The position numbers were made by a program, and so were the translations under genes. The notes beneath the pieces are model-generated. The model ran no database searches. It saw nothing but the letters and a program-made list of their open reading frames with translations, and was not told the DNA's origin. A DNA stretch of 64,000 bases from the NCBI RefSeq assembly GCF_034190915.1, contig NW_026947636.1:62001-126000 (forward strand), read 5' to 3'. The DNA comes from Cavia porcellus (Eukaryota; Chordata; Mammalia; Rodentia; Caviidae). Below, piece after piece: positions 13,171-25,372 of this stretch (the first letter of the stretch is position 1; each line of letters starts with the position of its first letter).

Positions 13171-16100
13171 GCTCCACCCCGCGATGTTTTACAGAAACCT
13201 ATCCTACATTGCCACTGTATGTTCCCTGACCTCCCCATGCTGACCACCCCGCGGTGCTTTTCTCCATCCTACATTGCCAATCACTGCCTCTCCTAATTCA
13301 GACCCTCCGATTCACACCACCCCGTGATGTTTTTCTCACTCCTACTTGTGAATGTAATGTAACACACACCCATACAATGCTCACCACACCGTGATGTTTT
13401 TCTCACTCCTACTAGTGAATGTAATGTAACACACACCCATACAATGCGCAACAGCCCGTGATGTTTTATTCACTCCTACTAGTGAATGTAATGTAACACA
13501 CACCTATACAATGCGTACCACCCCTTCATGTCTTTCTCACTCCTACTAGTGAATGTAATGTAACACACTCCCATACAATGCGCACCACCCCGCGATGTTT
13601 TTCAGAAACCTATCCTACTTTGCCACTGCATGTTCCCTGACCTCCCCATGCTGACCACCCCGTGGTGCTTTTCTCCATCCTACATTGCCACTCACTGCCT
13701 ATGCTAATTCAGTCATTCCGATTCACACCACCCCGTGATGTTTTTCTCACTCCTACTAGTGAATGTAATGTAACACACACCCATACAATGCGCACCACCC
13801 CGTGATGTTTTTCTCACTCCTACTAGTGAATGTAATGTAACACACACCCATACAATGCGCACCACCACGCGATGTTTTTCAGAAACCTATCCTATATTGC
13901 AACTGCATGTTCCCTCACCTCCCCATGCTGACCACCCCGCGGTGCTATTCTCCATCCTATATTGCCATTCACTGCCTATCCTACTTCAGACCCTCCGATT
14001 CACACCACTCTGTGATGTTTTTCTCACTCCTACTAGTGAATGAATTGTAACAAACACCCATACAATGCGCACCACCCCGTGATGTTTTTCTCACTCCCAC
14101 TTGTGAATGTAATGTAACACACACCCATACAATGCGCTCCACCCCGTGATGTTTTTCTCACTCCTACTAGTGAATGTAATGTAACACACACCCATACAAT
14201 GAGCACCACCCCTCGATGGTTTTCAGAAACCTATCCTACATTGCCACTGCATGTTCCCTGACCTCCCCATGCTGACCACCCCGCGGTGCTTTTCTCCCTC
14301 CTACATTGCCACTCACTTCCTACCCTAATTCAGACCCTCAGATTCACACCACCGCGTGATGTTTTTCTCACTCCTACTAGTGAATGTAATGTAACACACA
14401 CCCATACAATGCGCACCTCCCCGTGATGTTTTTCTCACTCCTACTAGTGAATGTAATGAAACACACACCCATACAATGCGCACCACCCCGCGATGTTTTT
14501 CAGAAACCTATCCTACATTGCCACTGCATGTTCCCTGACCTCCCCATGCTGACCACCCCGCGGTACTTTTCTCCATCCTACATTGCCACTCACTGCCTAT
14601 CCTAATTCAGACCCTCCGATTCACACCACCCCGTGATGTTTTTCTCACTCCTACTAGTGAATGTAATGTAACACACACCCATACAATGCGCACCACCCAG
14701 TGATGTTTTTCCCACTCCCTCAACTGAATGTAATATAACAAACACCTATACAATGCGCACCACCCCGTGATGTCTTTCTCACTCTTACTAGTGAATGTAA
14801 TGTAACACACACCCATACAATGCGCACCACCCCGCGATGTTTTTCAGAAACCTATCCGACATTGCCACTGCATGTTCCCTGACCTCCCCATGCTGACCAC
14901 CCCGCGGTGCTTTTCTCCATCCTACATTGCCACTGACTGCCTCTCCTAATTCAGACCCTCCAATTCACACTACCCCGTGATGTTTTTCTCACTCCTACTA
15001 GTGAATGTAATGTAACACACACACATACAATGCGCACCACCCTGCGATGTTTTTCAGAAACCTATCATACTTTGCCACTGCATGTTCCCTGACCTCCCCA
15101 TGCTGACCACCTCGCGGTGCTTTTTTCCATCCTACATTGCCACTCACTGCCTATCCTAATTCAGACCCTCCGATTCACACCACCCCGTGATGTTTTTCTC
15201 ACTCCTAATAGTGAATGTAATGTAACACACACCCATACAATGCGCACCACCCCGCGATGTTTTTCAGAAACCTATCCGACATTGCCACTGCATGTTCCCT
15301 GACCTCCCCATGCTGACCACCCCGCGGTGCTTTTCTCCATCCTACATTGCCACTCACTGCCTCTCCTAACTCAGACCCTCCGATTCACACCACCCCGTGA
15401 TCGTTTTCTCACTCCTACTTGTGAATGTAATGTAACACACACCCATTCAATGCGCACCACCCCGTTATGTTTTTCTCACTCCCTCAACTGAATGTAATGT
15501 AACACACACCTATACAATGCGCACCACCTCGTGATGTCTTTCTCACTCCTAATAGTGAATGTAATGTAACACACACCCATACAATGCGCACCACCCCATG
15601 ATGTTTTATTCACTCCTACTAGTGAATGTAATGTAACACACACCCATACAATGTGCACCACCCCGTGATGTCTTTCTCACTCCTACTAGTGAATGTAATG
15701 TAACACACACCTATACATAGGCACCACCCCGCGATGTTTTTGAGAAACCTATCCTACATTGCCACTGCATGTTCCCTGACCTCCCCATGCTGACCACCCC
15801 GCTGTGCTTTTCTCCATCCTACATTGCCACTCACTGCCTATCCTAATTCACACCCTCCGATTCACACCACCCCGTGATGTTTTTCTCACTCCTACTAGTG
15901 AATGTAATGTAACACATACCCATACAATGCGCACCACCCCGTGATTTTTTTCTCACTCCTACTAGTGAATGTAATGTAACACACACCCATACAATGCGCA
16001 CCACCCCGTGATGTTTTTCTCACTCCTACTTGTGAATGCAATGTAACACACACCCATACAATGCGCACCACCCCGTGATGTTTTTCTCACTCCTACTAGT

Positions 16101-18252
16101 GAATGTAATGTAACACACACCCATACAATGCGCACCACCCCTCGATGTTTTTCAGAAACCTATCCTACATTGCCAGTGCATGTTCCCTGACCTCCCCAAG
16201 CTGACCACCCCGCGGTGCTTTTCTCCATCCTACATTGCCACTCACTTCCTACCCTAATTCCGACCCACAGATTCACACCACCCCGTGATGTTTTTCTCAC
16301 TCCTACTAGTGAATGTAATGAAACACACACCCATACAATGGGCACCACCCCGCGATGTTTTTCAGAAACCTATCCTACATTGCCACTGCATGTTCCCGGA
16401 CCTCCCCATGCTGACCACCCCGCGGTGCTTTTCTCCATTCTACATTGCCACTCACTGCCTATCCTAATTCAGACCCTCCGATTCACACCACCCCGTGATG
16501 TTTTTCTCACTCCTACTAGTGAATGTAATGTAACACACACCCATAAAATGCGCACCACCCTGCGATGTTTTCCAGGAACCTATCATACTTTGCCACTGCA
16601 TGTTCCCTGACCTCCCCATGCTGACCACCCCGCGGTGCTTTTCTTCATCCTACATTGCCACTCACTGCCTATCCTAATTCAGACCCTCCGATTCACACCA
16701 CCCCGTGATGTTTTTCTCACTCCTACTAGTGAATGTAATGTAACACACACCCATACAATGCGCACCACCCCGTGATGTTTTTCCCACTCCCTCAACTGAA
16801 TGTAATGTAACAAACACCTATACAATGCGCACCACCCCGTGATGTCTTTCTCACTCTTACTAGTGAATGTAATGTAACACACACCCATACAATGCGCACC
16901 ACCCAGCGATGTTTTTCAGAAACATATCCGACATTGCCACTGCATGTTCCCTGACCTCCCCATGCTGACCACCCCGCGGTGCTTTTCTCCATCCTACATT
17001 GCCACTCACTGCCTCTCCTAACTCAGACCCTCCGATTCACACCACCCCGTGATCTTTTTCTCACTCCTACTTGTGAATGTAATGTAACACACACCCATTC
17101 AATGCGCAACACCCCGTTATGTTTTTCTCACTCCCTCAACTGAATGTAATGTAACACACACCTATACAATGCGCACCACCTCGTGATGTCTTTCTCACTC
17201 CTAATAGTGAATGTAATGTAACACACACCCATACAATGCGCACCACCCCATGATGTTTTATTCACTCCTACTAGTGAATGTAATGTAACACACACCCATA
17301 CAATGTGCACCACCCCGTGATGTCTTTCTCACTCCTACTAGTGAATGTAATGTAACACACACCTATACAATACGCACCACCCCGCGATGTTTTTGAGAAA
17401 CCTATCCTACATTGCCACTGCATGTTCCCTGACCTCCCCATGCTGACCACCCCGCGGTGCTTTTCTCCATCCTACATTGCCACTCACTGCCTATCCTAAT
17501 TCAGACCCTCCGATTCACACCACCCCGTGATGTTTTTCTCACTCCTACTAGTGAATGTAATGTAACACGTACCCAAACAATGCGCACCACCCCGTGATGT
17601 TTTTCTCACTTCTACTAGTGAATGTAATGTAACACACACCCATACAATGCGCACCACCCCGTGATGTTTTTCTCACTCCTACTTGTGAATGCAATATAAC
17701 ACACACCCATACAATGCACACCACCCCGTGATGTTTTTCTCACTCCTACTAGTGAATGTAATGTAACACACACCCATACAATGCGCACCACCCCTCGATG
17801 TTTTTCAGAAACCTATCCTACATTGCCACTGCATGTTCCCTGACCTCCCCAAGCTGACCACCCCGCGGTGCTTTTCTCCATCCTACATTGCCAGTCACTT
17901 CCTACCCTAATTCAGACCCTCCGATTCACACCACCCCGTGATGTTTTTCTCACTCCTACTAGTGAAAGTAATGTAACACACACCCATACAATGCGCACCA
18001 CCCCGTGATGTTTTTCTTACTCCTACTAGTGAATGTAATGTAACACACACCCATACAATGCGCACCACCCCGTGATTTTTTTCTCACTCCTACTACTGAA
18101 TGTAATGTAACACACACCCATACAATGCGCACCACCCCATGATGTTTTATTCACTCCTACTAGTGAATGTAATGTAACACACACCCATACAATGTGCACC
18201 ACCCCGTGATGTCTTTCTCACTCCTACTAGTGAATGTAATGTAACACACACC
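13171..18252 (+). repeat. 5,092 bp higher-order repeat, copy 2 (nearly perfect tandem copy)
   Basis: This matches copy 1 at a constant offset of 5,092. Reading by eye I found one mismatch, G at 13703 where copy 1 has C at 8611 (in CTATCCTAATTC). Homology stops at 18253, where this copy reads CCTATAC and copy 1 reads CCCATAC. The near identity means either a very recent duplication, strong homogenisation, or an assembly that placed one copy twice. Confidence 0.95.
16562..17383 (+). repeat. 822 bp module, site 2
   Basis: This is the 5,092 bp copy of site 1, with the same unit order and length. Like site 1 it has the rare ACATATCCGACATTG in its second B. Confidence 0.88.
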
Positions 18253-18481
18253 TATACAATACGCACCACCCCGCGATGTTTTTGAGAAACCTATCCTACA
18301 TTGCCACTGCATGTTCCCTGACCTACCCATGCTGACCACCCCGCGGTGCTTTCTCCATCCTACATTGCCACTCACTGCCTATCCTAATTCAGACCCTCCG
18401 ATTCACACCACCCCGTGATGTTTTTCTCACTCCTACTAGTGAATGTAGTGTAACACACACCCATACAATGCGCACCACCCC
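18139..18481 (+). repeat. 343 bp local tandem repeat, copy 1
   Basis: The order is A4, A2, B, C, A, which is one BC dimer plus three A units minus one base. The lost base is in the opening of C (GTGCTTTCTCC with three T, not four). B has the variant TTTTTGAGAAACC and ACCTACCCATGC, and the closing A has GAATGTAGTGTAAC. This short-C dimer also occurs near 22890, 27180, 29870, 30700, 38150 and 41870, and so marks a dispersed family of related blocks. Confidence 0.9.
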
Positions 18482-18750
18482 ATGATGTTTTATTCACTCC
18501 TACTAGTGAATGTAATGTAACACACACCCATACAATGTGCACCACCCCGTGATGTCTTTCTCACTCCTACCAGTGAATGTAATGTAACACACACCTATAC
18601 AATACGCACCACCACGCGATGTTTTTGAGAAACCTATCCTACATTGCCACTGCATGTTCCCTGACCTACCCATGCTGACCACCCCGCGGTGCTTTCTCCA
18701 TCCTACATTGCCACTCACTGCCTATCCTAATTCAGACCCTCCGATTCACA
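18482..18750 (+). repeat. 343 bp local tandem repeat, partial copy 2
   Basis: This repeats copy 1 at an offset of 343 bp, including the short C opening (GTGCTTTCTCC) and TTTTTGAGAAACC. It differs at single bases, for example CTACCAGTG for CTACTAGTG near 18569 and CACCACGCG for CACCCCGCG near 18611. It then runs into the next A unit, which lacks the GAATGTAGTG marker. So the duplicated part ends around the C-A boundary. Confidence 0.85.
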
Positions 18751-21700
18751 CAACCCCGTGATGTTTTTCTCACTCCTACTAGTGAATGTAATGTAACACA
18801 TACCCATACAATGCGCACCACCCCGTGATGTTTTCTCACTCCTACTAGTGAATGTAATGTAACACACACCCATACAATGCGCACCACCCCGTGATGTTTT
18901 TCTCACTCCTACTTGTGAATGTAATGTAACACACACCCATACAATGCGCACCACCCCGTGATGTTTTTCTCACTCCTACTAGTGAATGTAATGTAACACA
19001 CACCCATACAATGCGCACCACCCCTCGATGTTTTTCAGAAACCTATCCTACATTGTCACTGCATGTTCCCTGACCTCCCCATGCTGACCACCCCGCGGTG
19101 CTTTTCTCCATCCTACATTGCCACTCACTTCCTACCCTAATTCAAACCTTCAGATTCACACCACCCCGTGATGTTTTTCTCACTCCTTCTAGTGAATGTA
19201 ATGTAACACACACCCATACAATGCGCACCACCCCGTGATGTTTTTCTCACTCCTACTAGTGAATGTAATGTAACACACACCCATACAATGCGCATAACCC
19301 CGCGATGTTTTTCAGAAACCTATCCTACATGGCTACTGCATGTTCCCTGACCTCCCCATGCTGACCACCCCGCGGTGCTTTACTCCATCCTACATTGCCA
19401 CTGACTGCCTCTCCTAATTCAGACCCTCCAATTCACACCACCCCGTGATGTTTTTCTCACTCCTACTTGTGAATGTAATGTAACACACACCCATACAATG
19501 CGCTCCACCCCGCGATGTTTTACAGAAACCTATCCTACATTGCCCCTGCAAGTTCCCTGACCTCCCCATGCTAACCACCCCGCGGTGCTTTTCTCCATCC
19601 TACATTGCCACTCACTGCCTCTCCTAATTCAGACCCTCCGATTCACACCACCCCGTGATGTTTTTCTCACTCCTACTTGTGAATGTAATGTAACACACAC
19701 CCATACAATGCGCACAACCCCGCGATGTTTTACAGAAACCTATCCTACTTTGCCACTGCATGTTCCCTCACCTCCCCATGCTGACCACCCCGCGGTGCTT
19801 TTCTCCAAACTACATTGCCACTCACTGCCTATCCTAATTCAGACCCTCCGATTCACACCACCCCGTGATGTTTTTCTCACTCCTACTAGTGAATGTAATG
19901 TAACACACACCCATACAATGCGCAATAGCCCGTGATGTTTTATTCACTCCTACTAGTGAATGTAATGTAACACACACCTATACAATGCGCACCACCCCGT
20001 GATGTCTTTCTCACTCCTACTAGTGAATGTAATGTAACACACACCCATACAATGCGCACCACCCCGCGATGTTTTTCAGAAACCTATCCTACATTGCCAA
20101 TGCATGTTCCCTGACCTCCCCATTTTGACCACCCCGTGGTGCTTTTCTCCATCCTACATTCCCACTCACTGCCTATCCTAATTCAGACCCTCCGATTCAC
20201 ACCACTCCGTGAGGTTTTTCTCACTCCTACTAGTGAATGTAATGTAACACACACCCATACAATGCGCACCACCCCGTGATGTTTTTCTCACTCCTACTTG
20301 TGAATGTAATGTAACACACACCCATACAATGCGCACCACCCCGTGATGTTTTTCTCACTCCTACTAGTCAATGTAATGTAACACACACGCATACAATGCG
20401 CACCACCCCTCGATGTTTTTCAGAAACCTATCCTACATTGCCACTGCATGTTCCCTGACCTCCCCATGCTGACCACCCCGCGGTGCTTTTCTCCATCCTA
20501 CATTGCCACTCACTGCCTATCCTAATTCAGACCCTCCGATTCACAACACCCCGTGATGTTTTTCTCACTCCTACTAGTGAATGTAATGTAACACACACCC
20601 ATACAATGCGCACCACCCCGTGATGTTTTTCTCACTCCCTCACCTGAATGTAATGTAACAAACACCTATACAATGCGCACCACCCGTGATGTCTTTCTCA
20701 CTCTTACTAGTGAATGTAATGTAACACACACCCATACAATGCGCACCACCCCGCGATGTTTTTCAGAAACCTATCATACATTGCCACTGCATGTTCCCTG
20801 ACCTCCCCATGCTGACCACCCCGCGGGGCTTTTCTCCATCCTACATTGCCACTCACTGCCTTTCCTAACTCAGACTCTCCGATTCACACCACCCCGTGAT
20901 GTTTTTCTCACTCCTACTTGTGAATGTAATGTAACACACACCCATACAATGTGCACCACCCCGTGATGTTTTTCTCACTCCCTCAACTGAATGTAATGTA
21001 ACACACACCTATACAATGCGCACCACCCCGTGATGTCTTTCTCACTCCTACTAGTGAATGTAATGTGACACACACCTATACAATGCGCACCACCCCGCGA
21101 TGTTTTTCAGAAACCTATCCTACATTGCCACTGCATGTTCCCTGACCTCCCCATGCTGACCAACCTGCGGTGCTTTTCTCCAACCTACATTGCCACTCAC
21201 TGCCTATCCTAATTCAGACCCTCCGATTCACACCACCCGTGATGTTTTTCTCACTCCTACTAGTCAATGTAATGTAACACAAACCCATACAATGCGCACC
21301 ACCCCGCGATGTTTTTCAGAAACCTATCCTACATTGCCACTGCATGTTCCCTGACCTCCCCATGCTGACCACCCCGCGGTGCTTTTCTCCATCCTACATT
21401 GCCACTCACTGCCTATCCTAATTCAGACCCTCCGTTGCACACCACCCCGTGACGTTTTTATCACTCCTACTAGTGAATGTAATGTAACACACACCCATAC
21501 AATGCGCACCACCCCGTGATGTTTTTCTCACTCCTACTAGTGAATGTAATGTAACACACACCCATACAATGCGCACCACCCCTCGATGTTTTTCAGAAAC
21601 CTATCCTACATTGCCACTGCATGTTCCCTCACCTCCCCATGCTGACCACCCCGCGGTGCTTTTCTCCATCCTACATTGCCACTCACTGCCTCTCCTAATT

Positions 21701-22690
21701 CAGACCCTCCGATTCACACCACCCCGTGATGATTTTCTCACTCCTACTTGTGAATGTAATGTAACACACACCCATACAATGCTCACCACCCCGTGATGTT
21801 TTTCTCACTCCTACTAGTGAATGTAATGTAACACACACCCATACAATGCGCAACAGCCCGTGATGTTTTATTCACTCCTACTAGTGAATGTAATGTAACA
21901 CACACCTATACAATGCGCACCACCCCGTCATGTCTTTCTCACTCCTACTAGTGAATGTAATGTAACACACTCCCATACAATGCGCACCACCCCGCGATGT
22001 TTTTCAGAAACCTATCCTACTTTGCCACTGCATGTTCCCTGACCTCCCCATGCTGACCACCCCGCGGTGCTTTTCTCCATTCTACATTGCCACTCACTTC
22101 CTACCCTAATTCAGACCCTCAGATTCACACCACCCCGTGATGTTTTTCTCACTCCTACTAGTGAATGTAATGTAACACACACCCATACAATGCGCACCTC
22201 CCCGTGATGTTTTTCTCACTCCTACTAGTGAATGTAATGAAACACACACCCATACAATGCGCACCACCCCGCGATGTTTTTCAGAAACCTATCCTACATT
22301 GCCACTGCATGTTCCCTGACCTCCCCATGCTGACCACCCCGCGGTGCTTTTCTCCATCCTACATTGCCACTCACTGCCTATCCTAATTCAGACCCTGAGA
22401 TTCACACCACCCCGTGATGTTTTTCTCACACCTACTAGTGAATGTAATGTAACACACACCCATACAATGCGCACCACCCTGCGATGTTTTTCAGGAACCT
22501 ATCATACTTTGCCACTGCATGTTCCCTGACCTCCCCATGCTGACCACCCCGCGGTGCTTTTCTCCATCCTACATTGCCACTCACTGCCTATCCTAATTCA
22601 GACCCTCCGATTCACACCACCCCGTGATGTTTTTCTCACTCCTACTAGTGAATGTAGTGTAACACACACCCATACAATGCGCACCACCCC
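18482..22690 (+). repeat. 4,209 bp higher-order repeat, copy 1
   Basis: By hand count this holds 14 BC dimers and 33 A units (4,213 bp). Four visible 1 bp losses bring it to 4,209: near 18690 (GCTTTCTCC), 18831 (GATGTTTTCTC), 20686 (CACCCGTG) and 21235 (CACCCGTG). Markers shared with copy 2 include GCATAACCCCGCG, TACATGGCTAC, GCCCCTGCAAG, CTCCAAACTAC and GCGCAATAGCCC. Between 20963 and 21100 the five-A cassette is shortened to three A units. Confidence 0.88.
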
Positions 22691-25029
22691 ATGATGTTTT
22701 ATTCACTCCTACTAGTGAATGTAATGTAACACACACCCATACAATGTGCACCACCCCGTGATGTCTTTCTCACTCCTACTAGTGAATGTAATGTAACACA
22801 CACCTATACAATACGCACCACCCCGCGATGTTTTTGAGAAACCTATCCTACATTGCCACTGCATGTTCCCTGACCTACCCATGCTGACCACCCCGCGGTG
22901 CTTTCTCCATCCTACATTGCCACTCACTGCCTATCCTAATTCAGACCCTCCGATTCACACCACCCCGTGATGTTTTTCTCACTCCTACTAGTGAATGTAA
23001 TGTAACACATACCCATACAATGCGCACCACCCCGTGATGTTTTCTCACTCCTACTAGTGAATGTAATGTAACACACACCCATACAATGCGCACCACCCCG
23101 TGATGTTTTTCTCACTCCTACTTGTGAATGTAATGTAACACACACCCATACAATGCGCACCAACCCGTGATGTTTTTCTCACTCCTACTAGTGAATGTAA
23201 TGTAACACACACCCATACAATGCGCACCACCCCTCGATGTTTTTCAGAAACCTATCCTACATTGTCACTGCATGTTCCCTGACCTCCCCATGCTGACCAC
23301 CCCGCGGTGCTTTTCTCCATCCTACATTGCCACTCACTTCCTACCCTAATTCAAACCTTCAGATTCACACCACCCCGTGATGTTTTTCTCACTCCTACTA
23401 GTGAATGTAATGTAACACACACCCATACAATGCGCACCACCCCGTGATGTTTTTCTCACTCCTACTAGTGAATGTAATGTAACACACACCCATACAATGC
23501 GCATAACCCCGCGATGTTTTTCAGAAACCTATCCTACATGGCTACTGCATGTTCCCTGACCTCCCCATGCTGACCACCCCGCGGTGCTTTACTCCATCCT
23601 ACATTGCCACTGACTGCCTCTCCTAATTCAGACCCTCCAATTCACACCACCCCGTGATGTTTTTCTCACTCCTACTTGTGAATGTAATGTAACACACACC
23701 CATACAATGCGCTCCACCCCGCGATGTTTTACAGAAACCTATCCTACATTGCCCCTGCAAGTTCCCTGACCTCCCCATGCTGACCACCCCGCGGTGCTTT
23801 TCTCCATCCTATATTGCCACTCACTGCCTCTCCTAATTCAGACCCTCCGATTCACACCACCCCGTGATGTTTTTCTCACTCCTACTTGTGAATGTAATGT
23901 AACACACACCCATACAATGCGCACAACCCCGCGATGTTTTACAGAAACCTATCCTACTTTGCCACTGCATGTTCCCTCACCTCCCCATGCTGACCACCCC
24001 GCAGTGCTTTTCTCCAAACTACATTGCCACTCACTGCCTATCCTAATTCAGACCCTCCGATTCACACCACCCCGTGATGTTTTTCTCACTCCTACTAGTG
24101 AATGTAATGTAACACACACCCATACAATGCGCAATAGCCCATGATGTTTTATTCACTCCTACTAGTGAATGTAATGTAACACACACCCATAAAATGCGCA
24201 CCACCCCGTGATGTTTTTCTCACTCCTACTTGTGAATGTAATGTAACACACACCCATACAATGCGCACCACCCCGTGATGTTTTTCTCACTCCTACTAGT
24301 CAATGTAATGTAACACACACCCATACAATGCGCACCACCCCTCGATGTTTTTCAGAAACCTATCCTACATTGCCACTGCATGTTCCCTGACCTCCCCATG
24401 CTGACCACCCCGCGGTGCTTTTCTCCATCCTACATTACCACTCACTGCCTATCCTAATTCAGACCCTGAGATTCACACCACACCGTAATGTTTTTCTCAC
24501 TCCGACTAGTGAATGTAATGTAACACACACCCATACAATGCGCACCACCCTGCGATGTTTTTCAGGAACCTATCATACTTTGCCACTGCATGTTCCCTGA
24601 CCTCCCCATGCTGACCACCCCGCGGTGCTTTTCTCCATCCTACATTGCCACTCACTGCCTATCCTAATTCAGACCCTCCGATTCACACCACCCCGTGATG
24701 TTTTTCTCACTCCTACTAGTGAATGTAATGTAACACACACCCATACAATGCGCACCACCCCGTGATGTTTTTCTCACTCCCTCAACTGAATGTAATGTAA
24801 CAAACACCTATACAATGCGCACCACCCGTGATGTCTTTCTCACTCTTACTAGTGAATGTAATGTAACACACACCCATACAATGCGCACCACCCCGCGATG
24901 TTTTTCAGAAACCTATCCTACATTGCCACTGCATGTTCCCTGACCTCCCCATGCTGACCACCCCGCGGTGCTTTTCTCCATCCTACATTGCCACTCACTG
25001 CCTTTCCTAACTCAGACTCTCCGATTCAC
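22691..25029 (+). repeat. 4,209 bp higher-order repeat, rearranged copy 2
   Basis: The offset to copy 1 is 4,209 up to about 24190. It then drops to 3,932, a loss of 277 bp, equal to B-C-A-A. Near 24415 a C-A-B block of 210 bp is extra, moving the offset to 4,142. Two A units absent from copy 1 are present near 25180-25300, moving it to 4,276. Every change is a whole number of units, which is the signature of misaligned exchange. The last part runs into the first 2,691 bp repeat. Confidence 0.85.
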
Positions 25030-25372
25030 ACCACCCCGTGATGTTTTTCTCACTCCTACTTGTGAATGTAATGTAACACACACCCATACAATGCGCACCA
25101 CCCCGTGATGTTTTTCTCACTCCCTCAACTGAATGTAATGTAACACACACCTATACAATGCGCACCACCCCGTGATGTCTTTCTCACTCCTAATAGTGAA
25201 TGTAATGTAACACACACCCATACAATGCGCACAACCCCGTGATGTTTTATTCACTCCTACTAGTGAATGTAATGTAACACACACCCATACAATGCGCACC
25301 ACCCCGTGATGTCTTTCTCACTCCTACTAGTGAATGTAATGTAACACACACCTATACAATGCGCACCACCCC
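24552..25372 (+). repeat. 822 bp module, site 3 (821 bp)
   Basis: Same unit order, one base shorter because of CACCCGTG before A2' near 24827. The second C has CTTTCCTAACTCAGACTCTCC-type changes (CTTTCC, CAGACTCTC), which recur at sites 4 to 7 but not at sites 1, 2 or 8 to 10. Confidence 0.88.
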
